Counted from the stretch's first letter, positions 52,744 to 62,178 are shown. The stretch is DNA of 64,000 bases from Polaribacter vadi (GCF_018861005.1 NZ_JAHKQL010000008.1:124001-188000), one strand, 5' to 3'. Numbers and translations: made by a program. Notes: generated from the sequence alone by a model not told the origin.

Positions 52744-53307
52744 TTAAACTATTGTTCCAAAAAAAGATTTATACTTTACAAATGACTTAAGTTTTTCATC
52801 CTTTTCAGAGGTAACGACCTCTTCACCTTTCAATCTCCAATCAATATTCAAATCACTATCATTATAAACAACTCCATCTTCTGCTTCTTTATTATAATAA
52901 TTATCACATTTATAAGAAACTATGGTATTGTCTTCTAAAACAGAAAATCCATGTAAAAAACCTCTAGGTACAAACAATTGTTTTAGATTTTCTTCTGATA
53001 AAATACAACTAAAGGATTGTCCAAAAGTTGTAGATTCTTTTCTAACATCTACAACCACGTCTAAAACTTTACCTTTTATAACTTTAATCAATTTGGTTTG
53101 AGCAAATTCACCTTTTTGTATATGTAAACCTCTTATTACTCCTTTATTAGAAATTGATATATTATCTTGTACAAAGTCTATTTCTAAACCCGTTTTTTCT
53201 TTAAATTTCTTTTTATTGAAACTCTCAAAAAAAACACCTCTAGAATCCTGGAAAATTTCAGGTTCAATAACATAACAACCCTTTAGTTTTGTTTCTATAA
53301 CTTTCAT
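52744..53307 (-). CDS. rfbC: dTDP-4-dehydrorhamnose 3,5-epimerase
   Basis: A 187-residue cupin epimerase of normal length. Visible are DSRGVFFESF (21-30), FVQDNISISNKGVIRGLHIQ (His is catalytic base), VVDVRKES, FVPRGFLHGFSVLED and YKCDNYYNKEAE. It epimerises C3 and C5 of dTDP-4-keto-6-deoxyglucose. It follows rfbA with a 1-base overlap. After this gene the locus shows a 106-base gap before the cytidylyltransferase. No rfbD reductase follows. Confidence 0.94.
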   Translation of the reverse strand: MKVIETKLKGCYVIEPEIFQDSRGVFFESFNKKKFKEKTGLEIDFVQDNISISNKGVIRGLHIQKGEFAQTKLIKVIKGKVLDVVVDVRKESTTFGQSFSCILSEENLKQLFVPRGFLHGFSVLEDNTIVSYKCDNYYNKEAEDGVVYNDSDLNIDWRLKGEEVVTSEKDEKLKSFVKYKSFFGTIV

Positions 53308-54161
53308 TAAATTTCCATTAAATTTCTACCATAACCACTTTTTAAGAACGGTTTGGCCAGTTCTTTTAGTTGCTTTTTTGTTATAAAACCGCTGCTATAT
53401 GCTGCTTCTTCTATAGATCCTATTTTTAAACCTTGTCTTTCTTCAATTACTTCAACAAATGTACTGGCTTGCATTAACGATTTAAAAGTACCAGTATCTA
53501 ACCAAGCTGTACCTTTATCTAAAATTTTTACTCCTAATTTACCTTCGTTTAAATAGGATTTATTAATATCTGTAATCTCTAATTCTCCTCTTGCACTCGG
53601 CTCTAAATTTTCGGCTTTTTGAATCACTGAGTTATCATAAAAATAAATACCCGGTACAACAAAATTCGATTTTGGTGCTAAAGGTTTTTCTTCTATAGAA
53701 ATCGCTTTCTGATGCTCATCAAACTCAATAACTCCATACCTTTCTGGATCATTTACATGATAAGCATACACAATTCCGCCTTCTGGATTTGTGTTTTCTT
53801 TTAAAGATTTAGACAATCCTGTACCATAAAAAATATTATCACCTAAAATTAAAGCAACTTTATCTTTACCAATAAAATCTTTTCCTATTAAAAACGCTTC
53901 TGCCAAACCATTCGGATTTTCTTGAGCTTCATAATAAAATTCACAGCCAAACTTAGTTCCATCACCTAATAAATTTTTAAATAAATTCAGGTCATTAGGA
54001 GTTGAAATAATTAATATTTGGTTGATACCCGCAGAAATTAATGTTGATAAAGGATAATATATCATAGGTTTATCATAAATAGGCATTAATTGCTTGCTTA
54101 CTGCTAAAGTAAGAGGATGCAATCTTGTGCCTGAACCACCTGCTAAAATTATCCCTTTCAT
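53307..54161 (-). CDS. rfbA: Glucose-1-phosphate thymidylyltransferase
   Basis: A 284-residue RmlA. The N-terminus MKGIILAGGSGTRLHPLT holds the nucleotide-binding signature, followed by KQLMPIYDKPMIYYPLSTL, LGDNIFYGTGL, EEKPLAPKSNFVVPGIYFYD and LDTGTFKSL. It makes dTDP-glucose from dTTP and glucose-1-phosphate, the first step of the dTDP-6-deoxysugar pathway, and is normally inhibited by dTDP-L-rhamnose. 1-base overlaps join it to rfbB and rfbC. Confidence 0.95.
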   Translation of the reverse strand: MKGIILAGGSGTRLHPLTLAVSKQLMPIYDKPMIYYPLSTLISAGINQILIISTPNDLNLFKNLLGDGTKFGCEFYYEAQENPNGLAEAFLIGKDFIGKDKVALILGDNIFYGTGLSKSLKENTNPEGGIVYAYHVNDPERYGVIEFDEHQKAISIEEKPLAPKSNFVVPGIYFYDNSVIQKAENLEPSARGELEITDINKSYLNEGKLGVKILDKGTAWLDTGTFKSLMQASTFVEVIEERQGLKIGSIEEAAYSSGFITKKQLKELAKPFLKSGYGRNLMEI

Positions 54162-55168
54162 TAAGTATACTTTTTAATGTACCAGTTTATTGTTTTCTTT
54201 ATGCCTTCGTCAAAATTTTCATCTGCTTGCCAACCTAATTCTTTTTTAATTTTAGTAGCATCAATTGCATATCTAAAATCGTGTCCTAAACGATCTTTAA
54301 CAAAGGTTATTTGTTTTTTATAAGATGTGTTTTTGGGAAAAACTTCATCTAAGTAATCACAAATTTTATTGGCAATGTACAAATTATTATATTCATTTTT
54401 CCCTCCAATATTATAGGTTTCTCCTGCTTTTCCATTTCTAAAAACAAGTTCTATTCCTTTACAATGATCTGTAACATATAACCAATCTCTAACATTTTTA
54501 CCATCACCATAAATAGGAATATTTTCTCCTGAAAGTGCTTTTCTAATTATGGTTGGTATCAATTTTTCGTCATGTTGTTTGGGTCCATAATTGTTAGAAC
54601 AATTTGTAGTAACTACATTTAACCCATAAGTATGAAAATAACTACGAACTAAAAAATCTGATGATGCTTTTGAGGCACTGTATGGACTATTTGGTGCATA
54701 AGGCGTTTTTTCTGTAAAAAAATCTGTTTCTCCTAAAGAACCATACACTTCATCTGTTGAAATATGATGAAATCTAGCGTTAATAAAATCATTTTTATAA
54801 TTGTAAGCTGCATCCATCCAATGGTTTTTAGCGACATCTAAAACGTTAAAAGTGCCAAAAACATTTGTTTTAATAAAACTATCTGGATTATTTATAGAAT
54901 TATCAACATGAGATTCTGCTGCAAAATGAATAACACTTGTAAAGTTGTATTGCTTAAACAAACTTTCGACCAATTTTCTATCACAGATGTCACCTTTTAT
55001 AAAAGTATAGTTAGAGTTACCTTCTACTTCTTTTAAGTTCTCTAAATTTCCTGCATACGTTAATAAATCTAAGCTAACTACACTTAAATTTTTCTGTTTT
55101 TCTAAAATAAATGGAATAAAATTAGAGCCAATAAAACCTGCCCCACCAGTTATTAAAACTGTATGCAT
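54161..55168 (-). CDS. rfbB: dTDP-glucose 4,6-dehydratase
   Basis: A 335-residue extended short-chain dehydrogenase. It has the NAD-binding TGGAGFIGSNFIP (7-19), FAAESHVDNSI, the catalytic STDEVYGSLG with the neighbouring acids, YSASKASSDFLVRSY (YxxxK), and NCSNNYGPKQ. It forms dTDP-4-keto-6-deoxyglucose. It overlaps the Wzz-like gene by one base and rfbA by one base, so it is co-translated with them. Confidence 0.95.
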   Translation of the reverse strand: MHTVLITGGAGFIGSNFIPFILEKQKNLSVVSLDLLTYAGNLENLKEVEGNSNYTFIKGDICDRKLVESLFKQYNFTSVIHFAAESHVDNSINNPDSFIKTNVFGTFNVLDVAKNHWMDAAYNYKNDFINARFHHISTDEVYGSLGETDFFTEKTPYAPNSPYSASKASSDFLVRSYFHTYGLNVVTTNCSNNYGPKQHDEKLIPTIIRKALSGENIPIYGDGKNVRDWLYVTDHCKGIELVFRNGKAGETYNIGGKNEYNNLYIANKICDYLDEVFPKNTSYKKQITFVKDRLGHDFRYAIDATKIKKELGWQADENFDEGIKKTINWYIKKYT

Positions 55169-56208
55169 TATTTATAATTTTCTAAATATCTATTTACTTT
55201 AAGTAAAAGCAAAAATACTATCATAAAACCAATTGCTAATACCCCTAATCTGAACGCGTTGTTTTTAGTAATTCCTTTTATTTCATAACCCACTGGCTGA
55301 AAGTTAGAAATAACATTTATAACTTCATATTTCTTAGATTTCTCTTTTGCTATATTTCTTAAATCAGCATTTATTTTTCTATTGGTATCAAATAATTCTA
55401 ATTCTTTAGAAGTTTTCTTTTGCCCTCCTAAATCGATATTTGTACCCGTAGTTTGTTTTTTGGCTTCTTCTATCATTACCTCCATATAAACTCTTCTTAA
55501 AGAATCTATTTGCGCTAAATTAAGTCGATATAAAGAATCTGTTCTATTTAAGTCTTCATTACGTAATTCTTTTATTCTGTTAAAATATTTATTATCAACA
55601 ACTGAAGAAATAATTACATCATCTAACTTATTAAAAACATCATTTTTAGTAGCAACTACAGATATTTTATGTACTCTATAATCATAATCAGTAAAAGAGT
55701 TTTTAAAATCCTGGTACTCATAACTTTTAATAGTTAATGTATCTACTGATAAAATTAAATCGTTATATGCATTAATTTTATCTGTATCTACCACTAAAGG
55801 TTCTATAGAAAATTTCTTTAAGGAAGAGGCATCTTCCATATTTAAATCGAAAACTTTACCTAAAGTTATAGTGTCTTTCTGTTTTACTAAATCATTATAA
55901 AAATTAACATTATTATAAAGTTGTAAAGCACTCTTAAAGTTAGGTTCTACCAATAATTCAGAACCATATTTTTTTTGACTTTTTACTTCCAAAAATACAC
56001 CCGCCATTACACCAATTAAGCCTGCAATTCCTATTTTTATAAAATTTTCTTTAAAGAATATTAAAATTGATATGAATGCATGAAATATCCCTTTAAGAAT
56101 ATTACCAATAAAGTTGAAAAGTCGAGAAAAACCTTTACCTATAATTACAAATAAAGAACCTAAATCTATTTCTTCTTCGTTTTTATTATTTTGTGTATTT
56201 GTTGACAT
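55168..56208 (-). CDS. Wzz-like chain-length determinant protein
   Basis: A 346-residue inner-membrane protein with the Wzz arrangement: a first membrane span at about 70-90 (KIGIAGLIGVMAGVFLEV), a large periplasmic domain with a coiled-coil (about 205-285), and a C-terminal span at about 322-340 (GVLAIGFMIVFLLLL). A hydrophobic N-terminal stretch at about 28-50 is an extra amphipathic or re-entrant segment. No tyrosine-kinase domain is attached. It sets the chain length of the polysaccharide. It is transcribed ahead of rfbB. Confidence 0.78.
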   Translation of the reverse strand: MSTNTQNNKNEEEIDLGSLFVIIGKGFSRLFNFIGNILKGIFHAFISILIFFKENFIKIGIAGLIGVMAGVFLEVKSQKKYGSELLVEPNFKSALQLYNNVNFYNDLVKQKDTITLGKVFDLNMEDASSLKKFSIEPLVVDTDKINAYNDLILSVDTLTIKSYEYQDFKNSFTDYDYRVHKISVVATKNDVFNKLDDVIISSVVDNKYFNRIKELRNEDLNRTDSLYRLNLAQIDSLRRVYMEVMIEEAKKQTTGTNIDLGGQKKTSKELELFDTNRKINADLRNIAKEKSKKYEVINVISNFQPVGYEIKGITKNNAFRLGVLAIGFMIVFLLLLKVNRYLENYK

Positions 56209-56245
56209 TTTTTTTAGTTTGGTTGTAAAATCTGTCTATTTTATA

Positions 56246-57925
56246 TTAAAAAATTTGTTCTAATATTTTTTGGGTAATTGCATAAGTTGGTGTAACACCT
56301 GTCATACCTAAACCTCCAGAAGCTAAGGTAGCCCCAGTTTCTAATGGATTATCTGATGCATAATATGCATACCTAACTTTTACATCTTCTGAAATATTAC
56401 CTCTAATTTTTGATGCAGATTGTATGGCTTTTTGGTAATGTGCGCCTTCCATTTCTAAACCAATTACATTCCAAGTAGAATCATGGAAAAACTTTAAAAG
56501 ATCTTTATTTTGGAGTGATGTTCCAAGAACAGAAATCATTGTACCATCAAAAACTTGTACTCCAAAGTCTTTTAAATCTTCTTTGGTTAACTCATTTTTA
56601 AACGGATAATTATCTGCTGTACCTTCAAAAATATGAGCAGAAGGTATCATAATATCTCCTTTCCCTCCTTCTAAAATACCTGCTTTACCCATAATTGAAA
56701 CAGACTCTACATCTAAATGAATCTTCTCTTTATCAGAATTATATGGCTTCAGTAACTCATCCATAGTTTCATAAGCTTGTTCTCCAAAAGCGTAATCCAT
56801 TACAATAATTACTGGGTTTTTATCCAACGAGTTTTCTCTTTGAAACGAAGAAACATCAAAGTTTATTTTATTGGTATCAATTATTTGTACATTTATATTT
56901 GTACCAGAGGTATCTTTTACATAAATGAGTCCATTTTCTGATGCATAATCTTTTACTCTTTTCTGCAAAGGCTTACTATCTGCATTACTCAATAACTGAA
57001 AAAGCTCAAATCCTTTATGGGTTGCTGCTTCATCTGGCAATGCCCCTTTTGCATAAATCGAATTTAAAACACTGTGCATATTAGCACTAATAATATGTAT
57101 TGGCCTTTTTAAAAGATTATATTCTTTTAAAATGTGTTTGATATCATTTGCCCAAATTTCACCATAAATGTGATGCCCTATTTCTTCTATTAAAAGTGAG
57201 CTAAAAGTTACTGTTCGTTTTTCTCCTTCATAAACTTCTTTAATAGCGAGTTTACCCAACCAATAAATAATATCAAAAAATTTATATGGTCTTTTTTCTG
57301 TTGAAAACACTTTAAATATTTCAGAAACCTCATCAAAAGTTCTTCCTAAAATATTACCTAAATGAACTATTAAAACTTCTTTTTCTTTTTCTGATATTTT
57401 CTTTTGATGTAAAACAACATCTTCTAAATGAAGCCACTCTCTTGTAAAATTTTCGCCTTCATCTAAAGAAACACGTTCTTGAATTTTATGAGATTCTATA
57501 AACAAAAAAGTAAGATGCGTAAGAATATCGTAAATTTCAGATCTACCTCTGGTAATCTCAATATTCATTTGATCTTTGTCTATTCTATAACAGTTTCTTC
57601 TCCTTTTTGGCGGTATAATAGCCTCAAAATGAGAATTTTTATAGCCTTCATCTGCAGTTAAATTTATAAACTGGCATTGTTCTATACCTTCAGGCAATCT
57701 TTCTATCACATAAACTAAACCATCTAACTCTATTTTTTCTTCTGCAATAGAACCATAAATCTCTGGTCTTAATAAAAGTAAAGATTTACGTAAAGTTTCT
57801 CCTGACACTCCCATTGGTTTATAAAATCCTCTACTAAACAAATGACGCATAGAAATGTAAAGTTTTTCTATTGCATTTGTAGATTCCTGAGCCCTGGTTC
57901 TTTCTATGTTTTTTGTATCTAGCAT
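56246..57925 (-). CDS. Large conserved Bacteroidota protein with nucleoside-phosphorylase-like C-terminus (probably DUF6909)
   Basis: A 559-residue cytoplasmic protein I believe belongs to DUF6909; the family name is from memory. The N-terminal half (1-240) is helical, with RPEIYGSIAEEKIELDG and several arginine-rich helices. The C-terminal half (about 270-559) has strand-helix patterns like the purine nucleoside phosphorylase/AMP nucleosidase fold: IIVMDYAFGEQAYETMDEL, SIMGKAGILEGGKGDIMIPS and especially NVIGLEMEGAHYQKAI, resembling the MExx substrate loop, followed by YASDNPLETGATLASGG. It may act on a nucleoside or nucleotide, but this is not demonstrated. It lies between the protease and the Wzz-like gene. 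Confidence 0.65.
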   Translation of the reverse strand: MLDTKNIERTRAQESTNAIEKLYISMRHLFSRGFYKPMGVSGETLRKSLLLLRPEIYGSIAEEKIELDGLVYVIERLPEGIEQCQFINLTADEGYKNSHFEAIIPPKRRRNCYRIDKDQMNIEITRGRSEIYDILTHLTFLFIESHKIQERVSLDEGENFTREWLHLEDVVLHQKKISEKEKEVLIVHLGNILGRTFDEVSEIFKVFSTEKRPYKFFDIIYWLGKLAIKEVYEGEKRTVTFSSLLIEEIGHHIYGEIWANDIKHILKEYNLLKRPIHIISANMHSVLNSIYAKGALPDEAATHKGFELFQLLSNADSKPLQKRVKDYASENGLIYVKDTSGTNINVQIIDTNKINFDVSSFQRENSLDKNPVIIVMDYAFGEQAYETMDELLKPYNSDKEKIHLDVESVSIMGKAGILEGGKGDIMIPSAHIFEGTADNYPFKNELTKEDLKDFGVQVFDGTMISVLGTSLQNKDLLKFFHDSTWNVIGLEMEGAHYQKAIQSASKIRGNISEDVKVRYAYYASDNPLETGATLASGGLGMTGVTPTYAITQKILEQIF

Positions 57926-57938
57926 TTTATTTGTGGAG

Positions 57939-57946
57939 CAAATATA
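57939..57946 (-). promoter_or_regulatory. Candidate -7 element for the DUF6909-like gene
   Basis: The minus strand reads TATATTTG followed by C, 13 bases before the start at 57925, just after the protease stop. It could also drive the Wzz and rfb genes, as no exact element appears between 56208 and 56246. Confidence 0.5.
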
Positions 57947-57949
57947 TAA

Positions 57950-59584
57950 TTAATTAATAGATAAAATTTGATTAAATTTATCTTGATTTTTTAGTAAGCT
58001 TATAGCTTCAGATATAACAATATCTTGCTTTAAACTATGTTTATAAACACCTTCTTTATAATAATATCTTTTTAAAATCTCTTTCTCTAATAACAAACTT
58101 ACAATGTCTTGATTTTTAGAAACTTCATTAATTTTATCTTCTAAAAGAATGTTTTTAATTTTATTGTATTCTTTAGAAATATTATTTTTTTCAGATGATA
58201 AAAACGCCTTTTTGAACAACCTTTCTTGCTCAATAACAAAAGTTGTATCCTTTTTTAAATACTCTGAAAACAATTTAAAATCTGCATTCTTAAATTCGTA
58301 ATTTTCAGCATCTGCAATGCTTGTATTTTTATAAAAATAATCGGTAGCAAAGTTAAAAATGGCCTTAGAATTTAATAAACTTTCTGTTGCTTTTGTTCTT
58401 TTAGTTTCTTTAATTTCTACATCAGGCATTACTCCTCCTCCATCAAAAACTGTACGCCCATTCTGAGTTTTGAATTCGTTAATTCCTGAATCAGAAAATT
58501 TTGGAACCTTACCAGTTTTATTATCTCTATTTGTATAGTCTAATTCTTGAATGCACCTACCACTTGGTGTGTAATATTTTGATATTGTAACCTTTAATTG
58601 TGTACCATATGTCAATTCTTTTTGACGCTGAACTAAACCTTTACCAAAAGAACGTTGCCCCATTATTACAGCTCTATCATAATCTTGCAAAGAACCACTA
58701 ACAATTTCTGATGCAGATGCAGAACTACCATTTACTAAAACTACAATTGGTATTTCTAAATCTAATGGTTCATTTGTGCCTTTATAAGTCTGACTCAGTT
58801 TTTTGGTTTTTGCTTTGGTAGTTACAATGGTTTTACCTTTTTCAATAAAAAAGTTTGAAATATTTATAGCCTCTAGTAATGAACCTCCAGGATTTGATCT
58901 AAGATCAAAAACTAACTTTTTCATTCCTTGTTTTTTTAAATCTATAAATGCTTTTTTTACTTCGGATGAAGCTTTGTTATTAAAACGTGTTAAGGTAATA
59001 TACCCTGTTTCGTCATCAATCATATTAAAAAAAGGAACAGGATTAATTTCTACTTTTTCTCTTTTTAATTCCTTTTTAATAATTTTTCCTTGACGATTAA
59101 TTTCTAAAGATAATTGAGTGTTTGGAGTTCCTTTTAAAAACATAGAGAGTTGATCTATTTCCATATTTAATAAAGATTCTCCATTTACAGAAACAATCAT
59201 ATCTCCAGCTTTCAAAGATGCTTTATCAGCAGAAAAACCTTTATAAATTTCTTTTAACTGAATCCCTTTTTTAGTATAGTAAACAGAAACTCCTATACCT
59301 GCATACTCACCTTCTCTTCTTATTCTAGCATCTTCTACATCTTGCTCATTATAAAAATTGGTGTAAGGATCTAAATCTTGTAGTGTATTTTTAATAACTT
59401 TATCTGTTAAATCTGCAGGGTTAATTTCATCAACATAATACATGTTTAATTCTTTAAACAAAGAATTGTAAATTTCTATTTGTTTAGCTACTTCAAAAAA
59501 ATTAGATTTAAATGAAAATGATAAAAAAACCGTTGCTACTAATAGAGTTAGTATTGTATATCTTTTAATTTTAAAGTTTTTCAT
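57950..59584 (-). CDS. S41-family C-terminal processing protease (CtpA-like)
   Basis: A 544-residue exported protease. It has an N-terminal anchor or signal (about 10-28), a PDZ domain (about 95-175, GIGVSVYYTKKGIQLKEI), and the S41 catalytic core: FDLRSNPGGSLLEAIN, the nucleophile serine in GSSASASEIVSGSLQDY, and the lysine in GQRSFGKGLVQ (about 25 residues later). The C-terminal 150 residues are helical. It cleaves near the C-termini of periplasmic proteins and can affect murein enzymes. Its start overlaps the rnpA stop region by 14 bases. Confidence 0.92.
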   Translation of the reverse strand: MKNFKIKRYTILTLLVATVFLSFSFKSNFFEVAKQIEIYNSLFKELNMYYVDEINPADLTDKVIKNTLQDLDPYTNFYNEQDVEDARIRREGEYAGIGVSVYYTKKGIQLKEIYKGFSADKASLKAGDMIVSVNGESLLNMEIDQLSMFLKGTPNTQLSLEINRQGKIIKKELKREKVEINPVPFFNMIDDETGYITLTRFNNKASSEVKKAFIDLKKQGMKKLVFDLRSNPGGSLLEAINISNFFIEKGKTIVTTKAKTKKLSQTYKGTNEPLDLEIPIVVLVNGSSASASEIVSGSLQDYDRAVIMGQRSFGKGLVQRQKELTYGTQLKVTISKYYTPSGRCIQELDYTNRDNKTGKVPKFSDSGINEFKTQNGRTVFDGGGVMPDVEIKETKRTKATESLLNSKAIFNFATDYFYKNTSIADAENYEFKNADFKLFSEYLKKDTTFVIEQERLFKKAFLSSEKNNISKEYNKIKNILLEDKINEVSKNQDIVSLLLEKEILKRYYYKEGVYKHSLKQDIVISEAISLLKNQDKFNQILSIN

Positions 59585-59963
59585 TTGCTTTATTTTTCGT
59601 TTTTTCTATAAATAAATTTAATAATTTATTCATTTTAGAAAAAAGTTCTTCATAAGGTTTTTCTTCTTTACCAATATACGAAATCATAAAAACGTAGGGT
59701 TCTTCTAAATTATTGTAAATAATTTCTTTTTGTAAACGATACGTTTCTCTCATTAATCTTTTTAATCGATTTCTGTGAGGTGCTCTTTTAAAGTTTCTTT
59801 TTGCAACCGAAACTCCAACCTGTGCAGGAAAATCTGACGTATGTACTGTTTGAAGATAAACCATTCTTAATGGAAATGCTTTTACAGAATTACCTTCTTT
59901 ATATAGCTTTTCTATTAACTTTCTACTTTTTAGTCTTTCTTGTTTTCCTAGAGTAAACTTCAT
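59571..59963 (-). CDS. rnpA: Ribonuclease P protein component
   Basis: A 130-residue basic protein. It has GKQERLKSRKLIEKLY at the start, VGVSVAKRNFKRAPHRNRLKR (the conserved RNR-x-KR helix) and YRLQKE. It binds the RNase P RNA and helps mature tRNA 5' ends. The usual partner rpmH is not beside it here; instead the CtpA-type protease gene follows with a 14-base overlap, an arrangement found in several Bacteroidota. The candidate -7 element is only 6 bases upstream of the ATG. Confidence 0.93.
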   Translation of the reverse strand: MKFTLGKQERLKSRKLIEKLYKEGNSVKAFPLRMVYLQTVHTSDFPAQVGVSVAKRNFKRAPHRNRLKRLMRETYRLQKEIIYNNLEEPYVFMISYIGKEEKPYEELFSKMNKLLNLFIEKTKNKANEKL

Positions 59964-59968
59964 TACTA

Positions 59969-59976
59969 CAAACTTA
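59969..59976 (-). promoter_or_regulatory. Candidate -7 element for rnpA
   Basis: The minus strand reads TAAGTTTG, 6 bases before the ATG at 59963. The transcript would be leaderless or nearly so. Confidence 0.4.
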
Positions 59977-60096
59977 ATTGAAAAGGATAACTTTTTATGC
60001 CTTTACTACAAAGAAAATCAAAAATTCAGTATTTTTATAAAAGTAAATTAACAATTATTTTCTGAACATTTATCAATAAAATTAAACAATTATCAA

Positions 60097-60104
60097 TATT
60101 TTTG
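60097..60104 (+). promoter_or_regulatory. Candidate -7 element for the acyl-CoA dehydrogenase gene
   Basis: TATTTTTG, 46 bases before the ATG at 60150. A second near match with one extra T (60115-60123) lies closer to the start, so the true site could be either one. Confidence 0.4.
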
Positions 60105-60149
60105 TTAAAATTTATACGTTTTGCAATTTTCTAATATCAAACAATAAAG

Positions 60150-61328
60150 ATGAAACCAGATTTATTCCAAGCTCCAGATTATTATAATTTAGATGATTTA
60201 TTAACTGATGAACACAAATTGGTTAGAGAAACTGCTAGAAGCTGGGTAAAACGTGATGTATCTCCAATTATAGAAGAATATGCTCAAAAAGCAGAATTCC
60301 CAACCCAAATTATAAATGGTTTAGCAGAAATTGGTGCTTTTGGACCTTATATACCAGAAGAATATGGTGGAGCTGGCTTAGACCAAATTTCTTATGGATT
60401 AATTATGCAAGAAATAGAACGTGGAGATTCTGGTGTTCGTTCTACTGCTTCTGTACAATCTTCTTTGGTAATGTATCCTATTTATAAATACGGATCAGAA
60501 GAACAGCGAAAAAAATATTTACCAAAATTGGCTTCTGGAGAATGGATGGGCTGTTTTGGATTAACAGAACCTAACCACGGATCAAACCCTGCAGGAATGG
60601 AGACTAAATTTAAAGATATGGGAGATCATTATCTTTTAAATGGCGCAAAAATGTGGATTTCTAATGCGCCTTTTGCTCAAATTGCTGTGGTTTGGGCAAA
60701 AAACGAAGAAGGTAGAATTCATGGTTTAATTGTAGAACGTGGTATGGAAGGTTTTTCTACTCCAGAAACTCACAACAAATGGTCTTTGCGTGCTTCATCT
60801 ACAGGTGAATTAATTTTTGATGATGTAAAAGTGCCTAAAGAAAATTTATTACCTAACAAATCTGGCTTAGGTGCACCTTTAGGTTGTTTAGATTCTGCAA
60901 GATTTGGTATTGCTTGGGGCGCAATTGGTGCTGCTATGGATTGTTATGACACTGCTTTACGTTACTGTAAAGAACGTTTACAATTTGGCAAACCTATTGG
61001 TCAGTTTCAATTACAACAAAAAAAGTTAGCAGAAATGATTACTGAAATTACCAAAGCTCAATTATTAGTTTGGAGGTTAGGTGTTCTTAGAAACGAAGGC
61101 AAAGCAACATCTGCTCAAATTTCTATGGCAAAACGAAATAATGTAGAAATGGCTATAAATATTGCAAGAGAAGCAAGACAAATGTTAGGTGGAATGGGTA
61201 TTTCTGGTGAATACTCTATTATGCGACATTCAATGAATTTAGAAAGTGTAATTACTTACGAAGGTACACATGATATTCATTTATTAATAACAGGTTTAGA
61301 TATAACAGGTTTAAATGCATTTAAATAA
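60150..61328 (+). CDS. Acyl-CoA dehydrogenase, glutaryl-CoA-dehydrogenase-like
   Basis: A 392-residue flavoprotein. Visible are FGPYIPEEYGGAGLDQISYG, CFGLTEPNHGSNPAGMETKF (FAD and substrate region, about 132-151), WISNAPFAQIAVVWA, QFQLQQKKLAEM, and the active-site glutamate in VITYEGTHDIHLLITG near 370. The CFGLTEP motif and glutamate position match the glutaryl-CoA dehydrogenase clade, which oxidises and decarboxylates glutaryl-CoA in lysine and tryptophan breakdown. Substrate remains inferred. Its last 14 bases overlap the start of the next gene. Confidence 0.9.
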   Translation: MKPDLFQAPDYYNLDDLLTDEHKLVRETARSWVKRDVSPIIEEYAQKAEFPTQIINGLAEIGAFGPYIPEEYGGAGLDQISYGLIMQEIERGDSGVRSTASVQSSLVMYPIYKYGSEEQRKKYLPKLASGEWMGCFGLTEPNHGSNPAGMETKFKDMGDHYLLNGAKMWISNAPFAQIAVVWAKNEEGRIHGLIVERGMEGFSTPETHNKWSLRASSTGELIFDDVKVPKENLLPNKSGLGAPLGCLDSARFGIAWGAIGAAMDCYDTALRYCKERLQFGKPIGQFQLQQKKLAEMITEITKAQLLVWRLGVLRNEGKATSAQISMAKRNNVEMAINIAREARQMLGGMGISGEYSIMRHSMNLESVITYEGTHDIHLLITGLDITGLNAFK

Positions 61329-62043
61329 AATCTTTAAAAAATCATATTTTACTATAATTTTATTTTTGATTATCTGTTGTGCAAACAACAATGATTTTGA
61401 AATTATCGATGAAGAAGTTTTTGAAGATACAAATGCTGATGTTCTAAAAGTTTTATCTTTAGGTGATAGTTATACCATTGGCCAAAGTGTTTGTGAAAAC
61501 TGTAAATTCCCTTCTCAATTAGTAGATTCTCTAAAAAAGAGAAATAATCTATTAGAAATAGAATTAAACGTAATTGCTACTACTGGTTGGACAACAACTA
61601 ACCTTATTAATGCAATTAATAATCAAGATTTAGATGATAATTATAATTTTGCAACTTTATTAATTGGTGTAAACAATCAATATCAAAACATTCCTTTTTC
61701 TGTTTATGAGAAAGAATTTCCAGATTTAATTCAAATAGCAACAACTGCTGTTGGTGGTAATAAAGAAAAATTAGTAGTCTTATCTATACCAGATTACGCT
61801 TTCACTCCTTTTGGAAATGGCAACACAACAATATCCGAAGAAATAAAAAAATACAACGATTATGCAAAAACTTATTGCGAAAATAAAAACATTACTTTTC
61901 TAAATATTACTGATATAACTCAAGAAGGTTTAACTAACACAAGTTATGTTGCCAATGATGGTTTACATCCTTCTGAAGAAGCATATTCTCTATTTATAGA
62001 AAGGTTATTACCTATTGCAATTCAAAAATTAAACTTGCAATAA
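61315..62043 (+). CDS. SGNH/GDSL-family hydrolase, probable lipoprotein
   Basis: A 242-residue SGNH hydrolase. The N-terminus has a hydrophobic segment with a double cysteine (ILFLIICCANN, about 16-26) resembling a lipoprotein signal, though the residue before the cysteine is unusual. Block I is LSLGDSYTIGQS with the nucleophile Ser52, the block III-like LIGVNNQY lacks the usual GxND form, and block V is NDGLHPSEEAY with Asp215 and His218. Esterase or lipase activity on an unknown ester, outside the cytoplasm. It overlaps the dehydrogenase by 14 bases and is probably co-transcribed. Confidence 0.85.
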   Translation: MHLNKIFKKSYFTIILFLIICCANNNDFEIIDEEVFEDTNADVLKVLSLGDSYTIGQSVCENCKFPSQLVDSLKKRNNLLEIELNVIATTGWTTTNLINAINNQDLDDNYNFATLLIGVNNQYQNIPFSVYEKEFPDLIQIATTAVGGNKEKLVVLSIPDYAFTPFGNGNTTISEEIKKYNDYAKTYCENKNITFLNITDITQEGLTNTSYVANDGLHPSEEAYSLFIERLLPIAIQKLNLQ

Positions 62044-62133
62044 TTATCTAAATTTATTTTAAACTTTCTACAACGTATTCGCTAATTTTTTGGTTATATG
62101 ACATTTGACAGCTTTTTTACGTAAATGATAGGC

Positions 62134-62141
62134 TAGTTTTG
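62134..62141 (+). promoter_or_regulatory. Candidate -7 element for the large 3' gene
   Basis: TAGTTTTG followed by C, 38 bases before the ATG at 62179. A TTTG at 62104-62107 is upstream but 26 bases away, wider than the usual spacer. Confidence 0.45.
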
Positions 62142-62178
62142 CTAAAGAAATTATTCTAATCATTTAAAGTGAAACACC

